A stretch of DNA of 64,000 nucleotides from Prorocentrum cordatum (GCA_963575745.1 CAUYUJ010014624.1:178985-242984), one strand, 5' to 3'; positions 1-9,809 are shown, numbered from the stretch's first letter. A program made the numbers and translations. The notes: generated by a model from the letters alone, not told the origin.

Positions 1-2197
1 GGACCGGCCCGACCGTTCTTCAACCTCCTCCTGGAAAAGTTCGCCACGGCTCGCCACCTGGCCAGCGTCCCTTCGCTGCTGGGACTTCAAGGTTTCCCAG
101 AGATCCGTGACTTGTTCCAATTGCGAGCTGTCAAGAAGGACGTTTCGTCGTACTTGGAGAAGCCATTGGCCCAGGTTATCTACAGACTTGATTTGCGCTC
201 TCAATACCAAAACTTGGCCGAGGCGAAGCGAGCTCACAATACTTTGGCGGCCAAGCAGAAAAAAGAACAGCTTATGATTTTGGGGGATAAGCCGCCTGAG
301 CCAATCAGCTATGATGGAATGAAGCGCGCTGCCATACTGGACCACTTCAGGACATTGGGCTCAGGCTCACCATCTGTATTGTATTCCCTTCCATTGGGGA
401 ATGGTACGTTCATCCAGCCACTTGGAAGTTACTACTGCCGAGACCCAGGCGCAGCGCGACGACAGGAAGCCCCAGACCCGCTGATGATCCTGGATGGTGA
501 ATGCACATCTGGTCGTGATGACGAAGCATTTGTCTTTTTCAGGGTTGTGAAAATGAGGCCGTCGGCGTCCAAGCAACTACAGATGCCATTGGGCAGTCGC
601 GCACAACTACGTGACACCCATGCGGCTGTGACTGAGCACAACATTCACTCCAAGATCGATGACGATACCTACCTCGTGCACGCTGAAGCGCCTTTCGAGG
701 ATGTTTCGCTGATTCATTCTCTCGGTGATAATATCGCAACCGTCGAGGACTCGTTCACCCGCTGGAGTATCGACAGCCACGTACGCTACACAGTGGATGG
801 GTGCATCGTCGATGGGGCGAATGCCGTGACACAATTGGTGGATGCTGGTGCGTACCCACCACACAACATGCGCGTTCCGCCCGGGGCATTCGGTGTACAC
901 GCTGCAGTCACCCCGGAGTTGATGGCCATCAGCGTTGTGGCGGAGGATGCCGATGGGTTTTACCTGACTGCGCAAGGAGTGGACAGATTACGGATTCTGT
1001 GGCACGTGAGTCGGTGCGATCGGGTGTGCGACTGCCGACCCGTCGCCGACGTGCCAATTGACGATCGGACCAGTTATGAGATGCTCATGGAACTGAGTAA
1101 CCTTGGCTTCGTATGGCACCAACTGCCAACAAATCCGAAGGCGCGGACGGCCTTGAAGGGTTACGCGCCTGGGGGCGTCAAGAAGTGGTATACGGTTTCC
1201 AATGCAATTACTTCAACTGTGTGCAAATATATGCGTTGTTTGCTACAAGCTGAGATCATTGTGGCACTGGGGAAACATTCTACAATCCCCCACGGTGCGA
1301 CGGATGCGCAATACCTTGCTATTCTTGAAGGGCGTGATTTCGTTGCCCCCGCTCCTTCGCGAAAGAGAAAGCTGACGCCAGCAATTGGAGATATGCAAGT
1401 CGACGGGGAGGTGGCCGTGCCCGGATCTGCTGCTGGTCCAGCCAGAAGGCCGAGGGAGGCAATCAGTATGTTGCCCATCGCCGACGTCGAGCATCTGCCG
1501 GACGATGAGATGGACATCGATCTCGAGCCCATCGGCGACGACACCGACGACGACGCAGAGCCCGAGCCTGGGAGCCCTGGAGGTGAAGGTGGCGGCATGT
1601 ATGTACGTGTGTGTTACACCTCTCCCACTCTCCTCTCCTCTCTCCCCCCCTGCCTCGTCCTCCCCCTCCCCCTCGTCCTCCCCCTCCCCCCTCACTTCTC
1701 CCTGTCACTCCTTCTCCTCCTCCTCCTCCTCCTCCTCCTCCTCCTCCTCCTCCTCCTCCTCCTCTCGCATCCGCCAGGCCGCCATTCCGACGCCAGCGGT
1801 GCGGAGATGTTCGACTGCCCAACACCACCTGGATCACCAGGGCCCGACGCCCCAGGCGGCCATTCCGACGCCAGCGGTCCGGAGGGTGTCGACTGCCCGA
1901 CACCACCTGGATCACCAGGGGCCGGGGCCTGGTCACCGCTCTTCAAAGTTGATGATATTGATATGATTGGCCCTGATGCCATTGCTGGCGGCGACGCAGG
2001 AGACGGCGGTGGCAATCACCCCCCCCAGACCAGGGCCCCCAGGAGGGGCCACCAAGTGTTTACCACGACCCCTGTGGATGAAGGGGAGGCTCGGAGGAGG
2101 GGAGGAGGGATAGGGAGGAGGAGGAGGATGACGATGAGGAAGAGGAGGAGGAGGAGAAGGAGGAGGGAGGATGGATAAGGGAGGAGGGAAGAAGACA

Positions 2198-2257
<60 letters not shown>

Positions 2258-3908
2258 GTGATGATGGCGAGTAGCTCGGCGCTGCCTCCCCCCATGAGGA
2301 GATCCTGGCGCTGATCCGCCTGGCGGACCTGATCCTGGTGGAGGCCCGCCTAGCGGACCTGATCCTGGTGGAGGCCCATCTGGCGGAGGTGATCCTGGAG
2401 GCGGAGGCCCACCTGGTGGAGCTGCTCCTGGTGGAGACGGAGTTGCTCCGCCGGGCGGAGGAGATCTTGGTGGAGGTGCTGATCCTGGTGCAGGTGGTCA
2501 ACCCGGCGGAGGGGCTGGAGGTGATCCACCTGGCGGAGCTGATCCTGCTGGCGGAGGCCTCCATGGCGGGGGCGATGCGGGCGGTGGAGGTGGCGGCTGC
2601 GGACAAGCTACAGAGGGGGCGGAGGAGTAGGGGAGGATGAGGACAAGGAGGCGGAGGAGGATGAGAAGGGACAGGAGGAAGTAGATGAGGAGGGGGAGGA
2701 GGTGATGACGTTGAGGAAGTAGAGGAGGTAGGGGAGGATGGGAGGGAGGAGGGTTGGCTGATCTCAGGTGGCCCTCTTGTGGACCTCGGACCTGCTGGGT
2801 TGCCCGAAGGACCAGCGGGTGAGGCTGCGCCTGCACACCCCGTTGCAGCGGGGGGGCCTGGCGGCGCTGGCGGAGGCGGCGCACTCGACGCCGTGTTGAA
2901 AGGGTCGAAGTGGGGTGCCTTCCGGATAACCCCATATCAGCCTGGGCAACCTTCTGCTGGCCTCTACGGGGGGTTCCAGGCATCTTGTCCGTTCCACAGA
3001 AAGAACGACGCGACTGGCTGCAAGAAGTACGTCCCCCTGTTCGGTCCAACAGCGAGAGACCGATGCTTGGCTCTGAGGCGTCTGTTGTATTGGTGCGTAC
3101 AGGCGCGCGACTGCACACGGCAACGCCAGCATCTCGTGGCGCCGATGGACCCAGCCCCTTTATTCGCGGTCATCCGCACCAGGAAGATCGAGAATGGGCC
3201 TCTTGAACGTGTTGCGACCGATGTTGAGTTGGATGCTGAAGCAGCTGCAGCTGCGGTCCCTGTCCCTGCGGCAGGTGCAGCTGCTGAACCTGGTCTCGGT
3301 CGCGGTGGTGGCCGAGGGCGTGGTCGAGGATACGTGGGGCCTCTAGCCTCCTCCACATCCGCCCCCATTGCTGGGCCTGTTTTCCACCACCACCACCATA
3401 AGTTGGAGGGAGAGGGGGTCCTCTTCCTCCTCCTCCTCCTCCTCCTCTTCGTCCTCCTCCTCCTCGTCCTCATCCTCCTTCCCCCTCCAACTTATGGTGG
3501 TGGTGGTGGAATGCAGGCCCATCACCCATCTCCTCACTCACAGGACGCCCTGCTGCTATTGCTGATCCCGGAGTCGCAGGAGCCCGGGGGCGCGGGCGTG
3601 GTCGCGGTGCCGCTGCTGCTGCTGACCCCGGAGTCGCAGGAGCCCGGGGACGCGGGCGTGGTCGCGGTGCCGCTGCTGCTGCTGCTGACCCCGGAGTCGC
3701 AGGAGCCAGGGGACGCGGGCGTGGTCGCGGTGCCGCTGCTGGTGATGCTCCAGCAGCCGGTGGACGTGGGCGGCGCGGAGCCGGCCGCGGCGGCCGCGGT
3801 GCTCGCGGTCGTGGCAGGGGCCGTGGACGCGGCGCTGGGAGCGGCGGCAGTAGCAGCCGCAGCTCTGGCTCTGATAGCAGCAGCAGCAGCAGTAGTGATT
3901 CCGATTGA
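1..3908 (+). CDS. Unrecognised multi-exon gene (5' partial): globular N-half, Gly/Pro linker, Cys/His domain, RGG-box and Ser/Asp tail
   Basis: The reading frame is open from base 1, so the start lies upstream. I infer exons 1-1582, 1778-1999, 2299-2589, 2768-3328 and 3544-3908, giving 1,006 codons plus stop. All four introns are phase 1 inside Gly codons. Two have GT donors (1583, 2590) and two appear to have GA donors (2000, 3329). Removing the first intron joins GSPGG to RHSDASG, which then matches a 26-residue tandem repeat encoded downstream (HSDASG...DCPTPPGSPG at 1783 and 1861). Exon 3 encodes a Gly/Pro-rich linker. Exon 4 has a compact Cys/His segment (SCPFH...GCKKYV) that may bind zinc. 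Exon 5 has three RGRGRGRG-A-DPGVAGA repeats, then RGG-rich and Ser/Asp stretches, as in RNA-binding proteins. No family is recognised. The methyltransferase gene downstream shares a short VDGEV motif with this one (QVDGEV here). Confidence 0.5.
1583..1777 (+). other. Inferred intron 1 of the first gene (GT-AG, 195 bp, CT-rich)
   Basis: The segment starts GTGAAG and ends CCGCCAG, with a long (CTC)n tract between. It happens to be in frame, so the unspliced reading would insert a low-complexity Leu/Pro stretch. Splicing restores the HSDASG repeat context. Confidence 0.5.
2200..2259 (+). repeat. (GAT)n microsatellite within inferred intron 2
   Basis: About 20 consecutive GAT triplets. The surrounding 2000-2298 segment is read as a GA-AG intron because the flanking exons then join in phase (GDAG to DPGADPPGG). 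Confidence 0.8.
3373..3520 (+). repeat. Inverted-repeat element inside inferred intron 4 (introner/MITE-like)
   Basis: The left arm (3373-3410) starts GGGCCTG and contains TTCCACCACCACCACC-ATAAGTTGG. The right arm (3481-3520) is its reverse complement, with only about two mismatches next to the GGGCCTG end. A CT-rich loop separates the arms. The unit lies wholly inside the inferred 3329-3543 intron. Dinoflagellate introns created by short DNA elements with terminal inverted repeats (introners) are established in Polarella; membership here is inferred. Confidence 0.65.
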
Positions 3909-4002
3909 GGTGATCGGAATGTAGGGAGTCCCCCTAAAGGGAGATGAAGGGGAGCGGGATGGATGATGATGAGGATGATGGTGATGATGATGATGAGGAT
4001 GG

Positions 4003-4056
<54 letters not shown>

Positions 4057-4330
4057 GGACGAGGAGGTGAGTAGGGCGTCGAATCGGATTGGAAGAGGGT
4101 CAGCCTCCTCCTCAAGACTGATTGTTTATTTGCAAATTTCTGCTGCTCCTCCTCGTGCCGCCTATCCAACACCTGCTCTCGTCCTGCTCCTGGTCTTCCC
4201 CCGTGCATGGCTGCCTTGAGGCTGGTTAGACGCTTGGGCGTCCAGTGCGCCGCTCACGACTGTGCGACGGCCCGCCGCTTGCGGCGGCGCGTGCCGTTGA
4301 GCCCGCAGTGTTGGGGTTGGTGGCGGAAAA
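3909..4330 (+). other. Presumed 3' UTR or flank with (GAT)n at about 3961-4068
   Basis: After the TGA at 3906-3908 there is a (GAT)n microsatellite and then about 270 bases with no convincing coding frame. It runs into an A-rich tract. Confidence 0.4.
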
Positions 4331-4361
4331 TGCAAACTCCCAAAAACAAAAAAAAAAAAAA

Positions 4362-4452
<91 letters not shown>
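4331..4452 (+). repeat. Poly(A) tract of about 100 nt
   Basis: An almost pure A run, interrupted by a few C residues near its start and followed by A-rich sequence to about 4540. It could be the tail of a retroposed transcript or an expanded microsatellite. No target-site duplication was found to decide. Confidence 0.85.
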
Positions 4453-4453
<1 letters not shown>

Positions 4454-4674
4454 AGCAAACGCGCTGAAAACATTGAAAACCATGAAACGCAGCGAAAACT
4501 ATTAAAAACCGTTGAATCCTTTGAAAATCGTGCCAAACCAATCACGCACACCGCAACCGCTCAAACAGCGTTGTCCTACGAGATCTTCTGGTGCGCTCCC
4601 CGCAGTCTCCACCCAAACGGCCCAGAGCCCCCCGGAGCGCCCTCGATGGTCGAACTCGGAGGACCCACTCTCAC

Positions 4675-5712
4675 TGTCCCTCCGAGGACCTCCGAGGACC
4701 TCCGAGGTCCTCCTAGGCCCTCCTGGGTCCTCCTAGGTCATCCTAGGCCTTCCTAGCCCATGGCCCTCCTAGGCCCTCCTAGGCCCTCCTAGGTCCTCCT
4801 AGGTCTTCCTAGGTCCTCCTAGGCCCTCCTAGGTCCTCCTAGGTCCCCCTAGGTCATCCTAGGCCTTCCTAGCTCATAGCCTTCCTAGGCCCTCCTAGGC
4901 CCTCCTAGGTCCTCCTAGGCCCTCCTAGGTCCTCCTAGGCCTTCCTAGCTCATAGCCCTCCTAGGCCCTCCTAGGTCCTCCTAGGTCCTCCCAGGCCCTC
5001 CTAGGCTCTCCTAGGCCCTCCTAGGCCCTCCTAGGCCTTCCTAGCTCATAGCCATCCTAGGCCCTCCTAGGTCCTCCTAGGTCCTCCTAGGTCTTCCTAG
5101 GCTCTCCTGGGCCCTCCTAGGCCCTTCTAGGCCTTCCTAGCTCATAGCCTTCCTAGGCCCTCCTAGGTCCTCCTAGGTCCTCCTAGGCACTCCTAGGCCA
5201 TCCTAAGCCTTCCTAGGCCCTCCTAGGCCCTCCTAGGCGTTCCTAGCTCATAGCCCTCCTAGGCCCTCCTAGGCCCTCCTAGGTCCTCCTAGCTCCTCCT
5301 AGGCCCTCCTAGGTCATCCTAGGCCTTCCTAGCTGATAGCCCTCCTAGGCCCTCCTAGGTCCTCCTAGGCCCTCCTAGGTCCTCCTAGGCTCTCCTAGGC
5401 CCCCTAGGCCCTCCTAGGCCTTCCTAGGTCGTAGCCCTCCTAGGCCCTCCTAGGGTCTCCTAGGTCCTCCTAGGTCCTCCTAGGCCCTCCTAGGCCCTCC
5501 TAGGCCCTCCTAGGCCCTCCTAGGCCTTCCTAGCTCATAGCCCTCCTAGGTCCTCCTAGGTCCTCCTAGGTCCTCCTAGGCCCTCCTAGGCCCTCCTAGG
5601 TACTCCTAGGCCGTCCTAGCTCATAGCCCTCCGAGGCTCTCATAGGTCCTCCTAGGTTCTCCTAGGTCTGATGACCTAGGAGGACCTAGGAGGACCTAGG
5701 AGGACCTCGGAG
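4675..5712 (+). repeat. Decamer satellite (TCCTAGGYCC)n with higher-order spacing and an inverted end
   Basis: Roughly 100 copies of a 10-bp unit built on CCTCCTAGGY. Variant units carrying TAGCTCATAGCC recur near 4754, 4873, 4950, 5043, 5140, 5244, 5332, 5424, 5530 and 5617, giving a higher-order period near 95 bp. At about 5670 the orientation flips to GACCTAGGAG units, leaving a palindromic junction. Confidence 0.9.
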
Positions 5713-6164
5713 GGGCAGGAGGGAGGGGGAGCAGGAGGATGAGGACGCGGAGGAGGAGGCCCCACGGTCAGGTGATTAGTTTGACCCTCCCCCTGGTGGC
5801 TGCGACGCCCTGGTGGCCCTGGGCAGTTCCCGAAAAAAAAGCACCCCAAGGGTTGTCCGGGGCCACACGTTCCTTGAGTTTGTGTTGTTTTGCAGTGTTT
5901 TCAATATTTTGTTGAATTTTCAAGGTTTTTTTGTGGTTTTCTATTTTTTTTTGTTTTTGGTGTGTTTTCGATATTGGGTTTCTGGCCAATTGGTGTTCTA
6001 AGTCCCCCTCGCCGCACCCAACGTCAACGTGGTGGCCAGAGGCCCAGCGGTCCTCCTCGCTTGACCTGTAAGTTCCTAGGTGTGTGTGCCCCTCCAATGC
6101 TAAGCTGACGTTGGACGGCCGTCTGCTCGCCTTCCTTTCTGTTGGGTCCACTCGTCGTCACATC
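5713..6164. other. Spacer with no supported gene
   Basis: About 450 bases with a T-rich patch around 5880-5980. No frame reads as protein. The minus-strand open frame here is a low-quality shadow. Confidence 0.4.
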
Positions 6165-6334
6165 GGGCGACGAAATCTATACATATCCACTGCTCCCTGA
6201 CCATGCCCACCTTGAACCCAGGAGCTGTGTATGCGCCCTCCTGGCCAAGCCAGGAGGGCGTGGCGTATACACCGCTGCGGGGTTGAGGATGGGCCTGGCC
6301 AGGGAGCAGTGGATATGTATAGATTTCGTCGCCC
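6165..6334. repeat. 170-bp foldback (palindromic) element
   Basis: The outer 35 bases (6165-6199, starting GGGCGACGAAATC) are the exact reverse complement of 6300-6334. The inner parts pair imperfectly to a centre near 6249, where CTCCTGGC and GCCAGGAG meet. I see no clear target-site duplication. It lies about 250 bases upstream of the relict spliced leader of the methyltransferase gene. Confidence 0.85.
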
Positions 6335-6579
6335 TATCACAGCTGGACGCAGCAGCCCGACACCGTGGATGTGCACGCTGGCTCGGAGATGCGCTAATTC
6401 GTATCGATGCCAGTGCCTATTGATTTCTAAGACGATAATCCGCTGGTACCACCCATCATGGCTGGTCCCTTCGTCGCCACGGTTGGACTCAGCTCAGCAA
6501 AGAGGACGTATTCGTTGGCTCGAAGATGTGCGACGTCATACGTATATGGAGCAATGCTCGCCGGCCCCGTCCATGACCT

Positions 6580-6603
6580 TCCGTAGGCATTTTGGGCTCG
6601 CAG
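6580..6603 (+). promoter_or_regulatory. Relict DinoSL upstream of the methyltransferase-like gene
   Basis: The sequence reads TCCGTAG-G-CATTTTGG-G-CTC-GC-AG. It keeps about 20 of 22 DinoSL positions, with one substitution, one inserted G and one altered base pair near the end. It ends 66 bases before the ATG at 6670. Relict leaders mark genes that descend from trans-spliced, reverse-transcribed mRNA. Confidence 0.75.
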
Positions 6604-6669
6604 TGACTCAACCTGGCTATCGCAATCTGGCCCGTTCCACTTCGCGCGCCCAGATACACCGACGCACTG

Positions 6670-8448
6670 ATGGAGGTCGACGGAGAGGTGGCGCAACCTG
6701 TCCGATACGGTAGGCCAGGTCCCTCTGATTTCGCAGGTATCATCGAATGGCCGGAGCGCGTCATACAAGATGTGCCTCGTCTGGGCGCTCGCTGCAAGGA
6801 AGTGTTGCAGCGCAAGAAGGTCCTGATGACGACGCACTATTCTGGAGTTGGGTGCGCCGAACTAGCACTGGCACAGCTTGAGGGCGTCGGCGAATTTGAC
6901 TCCACCACGTATTCGGCCAGCGAGATCGACGTTAAGACCAGAAGCTTGCTCCTCGCCAGCAAGTTCTCGCCCGACCACGTCTTCGGCGATGTCCTGGAGA
7001 TGCTGCCGACAGCAGATCAGAGTCATCTCTTGTTGGTCCAGAAAGACGCACTGGATGCTGCTCGAGATTTGGATGAGCACCCAGAACGGCTGACGGTGGA
7101 GGAGATTGAAGATTCGAAGGCGAGAGTGGGCGTCCAGATGATGGCCAAGATGGTGAAGGTGTTGGAGAAGACAAAGTTCCGGAAGCGCGCCCACTGCTAC
7201 GTGCATGGGCGTGCTTGCTCCCTGCAACCAAGGTTGAGGCCAGACGAGCTGCACATTGAAGCAGCCGGAACGACATGCCTTGCGTGGTCCAGTATGAGAT
7301 CTCCTGATAGTGCGACCAAGCAGTGGCTCCACGAATCCACCCTCCCGTGCCTCGTGTGGATGTTCTGGGTCAAGCATGTCAAGCCACACTTGCTTATTCA
7401 CGAGTGCGTCTCACAATACCAGTGGGGTTATCTCGCTGACACACTGAGCCAGTACTTCGTCCTCAGCATCAACTTCTCTCCAAAGCTGCTTGGCGTTCCT
7501 GCCAACAGGTGGCGCCGCTACACGATTGGTGCGCTCGTGGAGAAGTTGAGTATCGTGGAGAACTCCACCATGCCCGCGCTCGCGCTGAAGGAACTTATTG
7601 GGGATGAGGACGAAGTCGCCAGGGTGCGCCAGCTGCTGGTGGCGCTGTTCCAATCGGCATTCTTCCGCGACCTCATCGCTAATTGCAACGTGTACCAACA
7701 GGCCACGGTCGTGCAGAAGAACCAGTTCATGCGCAACGCGATGAACCACTTGGGCTTGGTGTATCGGGCAGAAGCTGATTTCGCGCACATTCTCCCAGCA
7801 GCGAATTTTCAGCGGGCCATGGGGTACCGTAACCAGTTCAAGACGATGCTCGAGCAGGGGCATGCGATGATTGGGGACGTGGCCGCCGTGGACTTGGGGC
7901 AGACGGTGGGCCGGAACGGAGTGCAGCCTTCCGGCGTGGTCCCTGCGTTGCTGACCCGATCTGAGATGGCTTTCATGACCGCGGAGCCCAGGCTGGACAG
8001 GATTGGCACGAGGATTCAGATCCGCAGCGTCCTGCCGCTTGAGCACTTTGCCATCCAGTCGTTCCCCATTTCCATGCCTCACCTTCCTCATGGCATCGAC
8101 GGCGTTGTGGACGAGCGCGTACGGGAGATGCACCACATGTACTTTCCCTGGCAGTCGGATGACATCTTTACCGCGCCCGATACGTTGCTAAAGAAGGTCA
8201 TGGGCAACGGTATGCATTTGGAAGCTGTCGGGACCGTTCAGGCGTTCGCTCTCGCCCTGTTCGAATTCAGCCCCGCCAAGCAGGTGCCAGTTCGCAAGCG
8301 CGGCAACGGCGGCGACCCCCCGCCGCCGCCCATGAAAGGCCCTGCGAAGAAGGCGAAGATCTCCCGCACCACAACTCCCACTAGGCGCCGCCCTGCGAGC
8401 TCTACCCCAACGGCACCGATGAAGCGGGCCAAGAGGGCTAGGGCTTAG
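6670..8448 (+). CDS. Divergent C5-cytosine-methyltransferase-like protein, single exon
   Basis: This 592-residue protein carries the ordered motifs of C5-cytosine DNA methyltransferases. The AdoMet loop is HYSGVGCAE (residues 56-64), followed by an acidic residue in ASEIDVKT (85) and FGDV (106-109). The catalytic-Cys motif is degenerate, GTTCLAWSS (Cys203) instead of the usual PCQ. The ENV motif reads ECV (245-247), the QxRxR-like motif reads NRWRRYTIG (279-287), and motif X reads GNGMHLEAVGT (about 512-522). The C-terminus is Pro-rich and basic, resembling a nuclear localisation signal. The intact 1.8-kb frame argues for function, but PCQ to TCL leaves activity uncertain. I chose the start at ATGG after the relict leader. 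DNMT domains are known within dinoflagellate retrotransposons, but no RT is fused here. Confidence 0.8.
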   Translation: MEVDGEVAQPVRYGRPGPSDFAGIIEWPERVIQDVPRLGARCKEVLQRKKVLMTTHYSGVGCAELALAQLEGVGEFDSTTYSASEIDVKTRSLLLASKFSPDHVFGDVLEMLPTADQSHLLLVQKDALDAARDLDEHPERLTVEEIEDSKARVGVQMMAKMVKVLEKTKFRKRAHCYVHGRACSLQPRLRPDELHIEAAGTTCLAWSSMRSPDSATKQWLHESTLPCLVWMFWVKHVKPHLLIHECVSQYQWGYLADTLSQYFVLSINFSPKLLGVPANRWRRYTIGALVEKLSIVENSTMPALALKELIGDEDEVARVRQLLVALFQSAFFRDLIANCNVYQQATVVQKNQFMRNAMNHLGLVYRAEADFAHILPAANFQRAMGYRNQFKTMLEQGHAMIGDVAAVDLGQTVGRNGVQPSGVVPALLTRSEMAFMTAEPRLDRIGTRIQIRSVLPLEHFAIQSFPISMPHLPHGIDGVVDERVREMHHMYFPWQSDDIFTAPDTLLKKVMGNGMHLEAVGTVQAFALALFEFSPAKQVPVRKRGNGGDPPPPPMKGPAKKAKISRTTTPTRRRPASSTPTAPMKRAKRARA

Positions 8449-8685
8449 CCTGAGGCCGCCTTGGCGAGCGGGCGACCCGCTGAGCGCCCGGAGGAGGAGG
8501 AGGAGGAGGAGGAGGAGGAGGAGGAGGAGGAGGCTAGGCGCCGCCCGGCGAGCTCTACCCCCACGGCACCGATGAATCGGACTAGGCTAAGGGGGCTAAG
8601 GCTTAGCCTGAGGCCGCCTTGACAATCGGGCGGCCCTCTGGGCGCCCGGATGAGGAGGAGGAGGAGGAGGACGAGGAGGAGGCTA
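8381..8685 (+). repeat. Two tandem copies (about 153 bp) of the methyltransferase gene 3' end
   Basis: 8381-8533 covers the last ~22 codons, stop and 3' flank plus a (GAG)n run. 8534-8685 repeats it with scattered substitutions, including the CTAGGCGCCGCC start, the GATGAA segment and GGCTTAGCCTGAGG. The (GAG)n runs at the copy ends probably mediated the duplication. Confidence 0.85.
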
Positions 8686-9786
8686 GCGAATCAAGCGGCA
8701 CATAACATTTTCGGTGTCCAGTGGCCAGTGCTTTCCGCACGAGACCCAGCCGACGCGTAGACTCTAGGACTGTACATCACCTCAGGCATATGCTTTCGGA
8801 TTGTACTCCACCCTTTTCGCCTGGTGGGCGGGCGGGGCAGGTTTCGTGGTCGTTCACGGCGTCGCTCTACAGCACCCATCAGAACGGTTTGATCGAAAAC
8901 AAGTTTTTTACATGATCATACGCCCCCTATGCCAGACAATCCTCATCATTATCCTCCTCATCCCTCCCCTTCCTTACGCTTCCCCGTCCTCCTCCTCCTC
9001 CTCCTCCCCCTCCTCCTCCTCGTCCTCCTCTTCATCATCATTCGCCTTCTCCTCCCCCTCCTCCTCCCTCTCAGTGTCCGCGTTCCTCCCCAGTACTTGA
9101 GATCGTGAGCCATATGAGAAGGGTGATCCATATGAGAAGGGTGAGCCATAAGTGGGCTTACTAAGAGCAGTCCTTGAGAGTGTGGGCCATATGAGGAGGG
9201 TGCAGTACGGAGCCCGTGAGCCTTACTAAGAGCAGTCCGTGAGCGGCTGTGGGCTTACTAAGATCAGTCCTTGACATGTCTGGGCTGCTGCTGCTGCTCC
9301 TCATCCTCCTCCCGCTCCTGCTCCTGCTCACCCTCCTCGTCCACCTCGTCCTCCCCCTCCTCATCACCATCCTCCGCCTCCTCTTCCTCCCCCTCCTCCT
9401 CCTCCTCCTCCTCGACGTGTGCCTTACGATGTTGGGGCCAAGGGGCGAATCTGCCGGGATGGGCCAGGGGCTCGGAGGGAGTGAGCGGGAGCCACTGGCT
9501 CACATTAGTACGCTGACCGCATCCTTACACTTCTGCACATCGTCAGAAACTTGGGCGGGCAATGCAAAGTTAGCAGTTGCGAGCGGTCCCTGGCACAGAG
9601 GAAAAGGAGGATAAGGTGCATGAGGAGGAGGGGGGAGGGAGGTGGGAGGAGGGGGACGACGAGGAGGAGGGAAAGGATGGACCCCTCAAACCAACAAGGA
9701 TTTGGCCGGGCAGAATAGTCTGAACTCAAGCTCTGAGCCACTCCCTGGATCGGTGCCCCTAGCCCCCACCCTCCTCTCCCTCCTCC
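8686..9786. other. Intergenic spacer with CT-rich tracts and a short degenerate repeat
   Basis: (CTC)n-type tracts lie at about 8980-9070 and 9290-9418. Between them, CTTACTAAGA-CAGTCC units recur three times (about 9158, 9224, 9255) with CATATGAG-AGGGTG units. No coding frame is supported. Confidence 0.6.
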
Positions 9787-9809
9787 TCCGTAAACGTTTT
9801 GGCTTGCAG
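9787..9809 (+). promoter_or_regulatory. Degenerate relict DinoSL upstream of the 1,030-codon gene
   Basis: The sequence reads TCCGTA-AACG-TTTTGGCT-TGCAG. It matches DinoSL at 15 of the first 18 positions with spacing intact, then ends in CAG. It lies 87 bases before the ATG at 9897. Confidence 0.6.

Noticed and set aside
3388-3410. Poly-His coding stretch (HHHHH)
   Set aside because: It lies in the inverted-repeat arm inside an inferred intron and is not expected to be translated.
4675-5712. CRISPR array
   Set aside because: Ten-base contiguous units without unique spacers; eukaryotic satellite.
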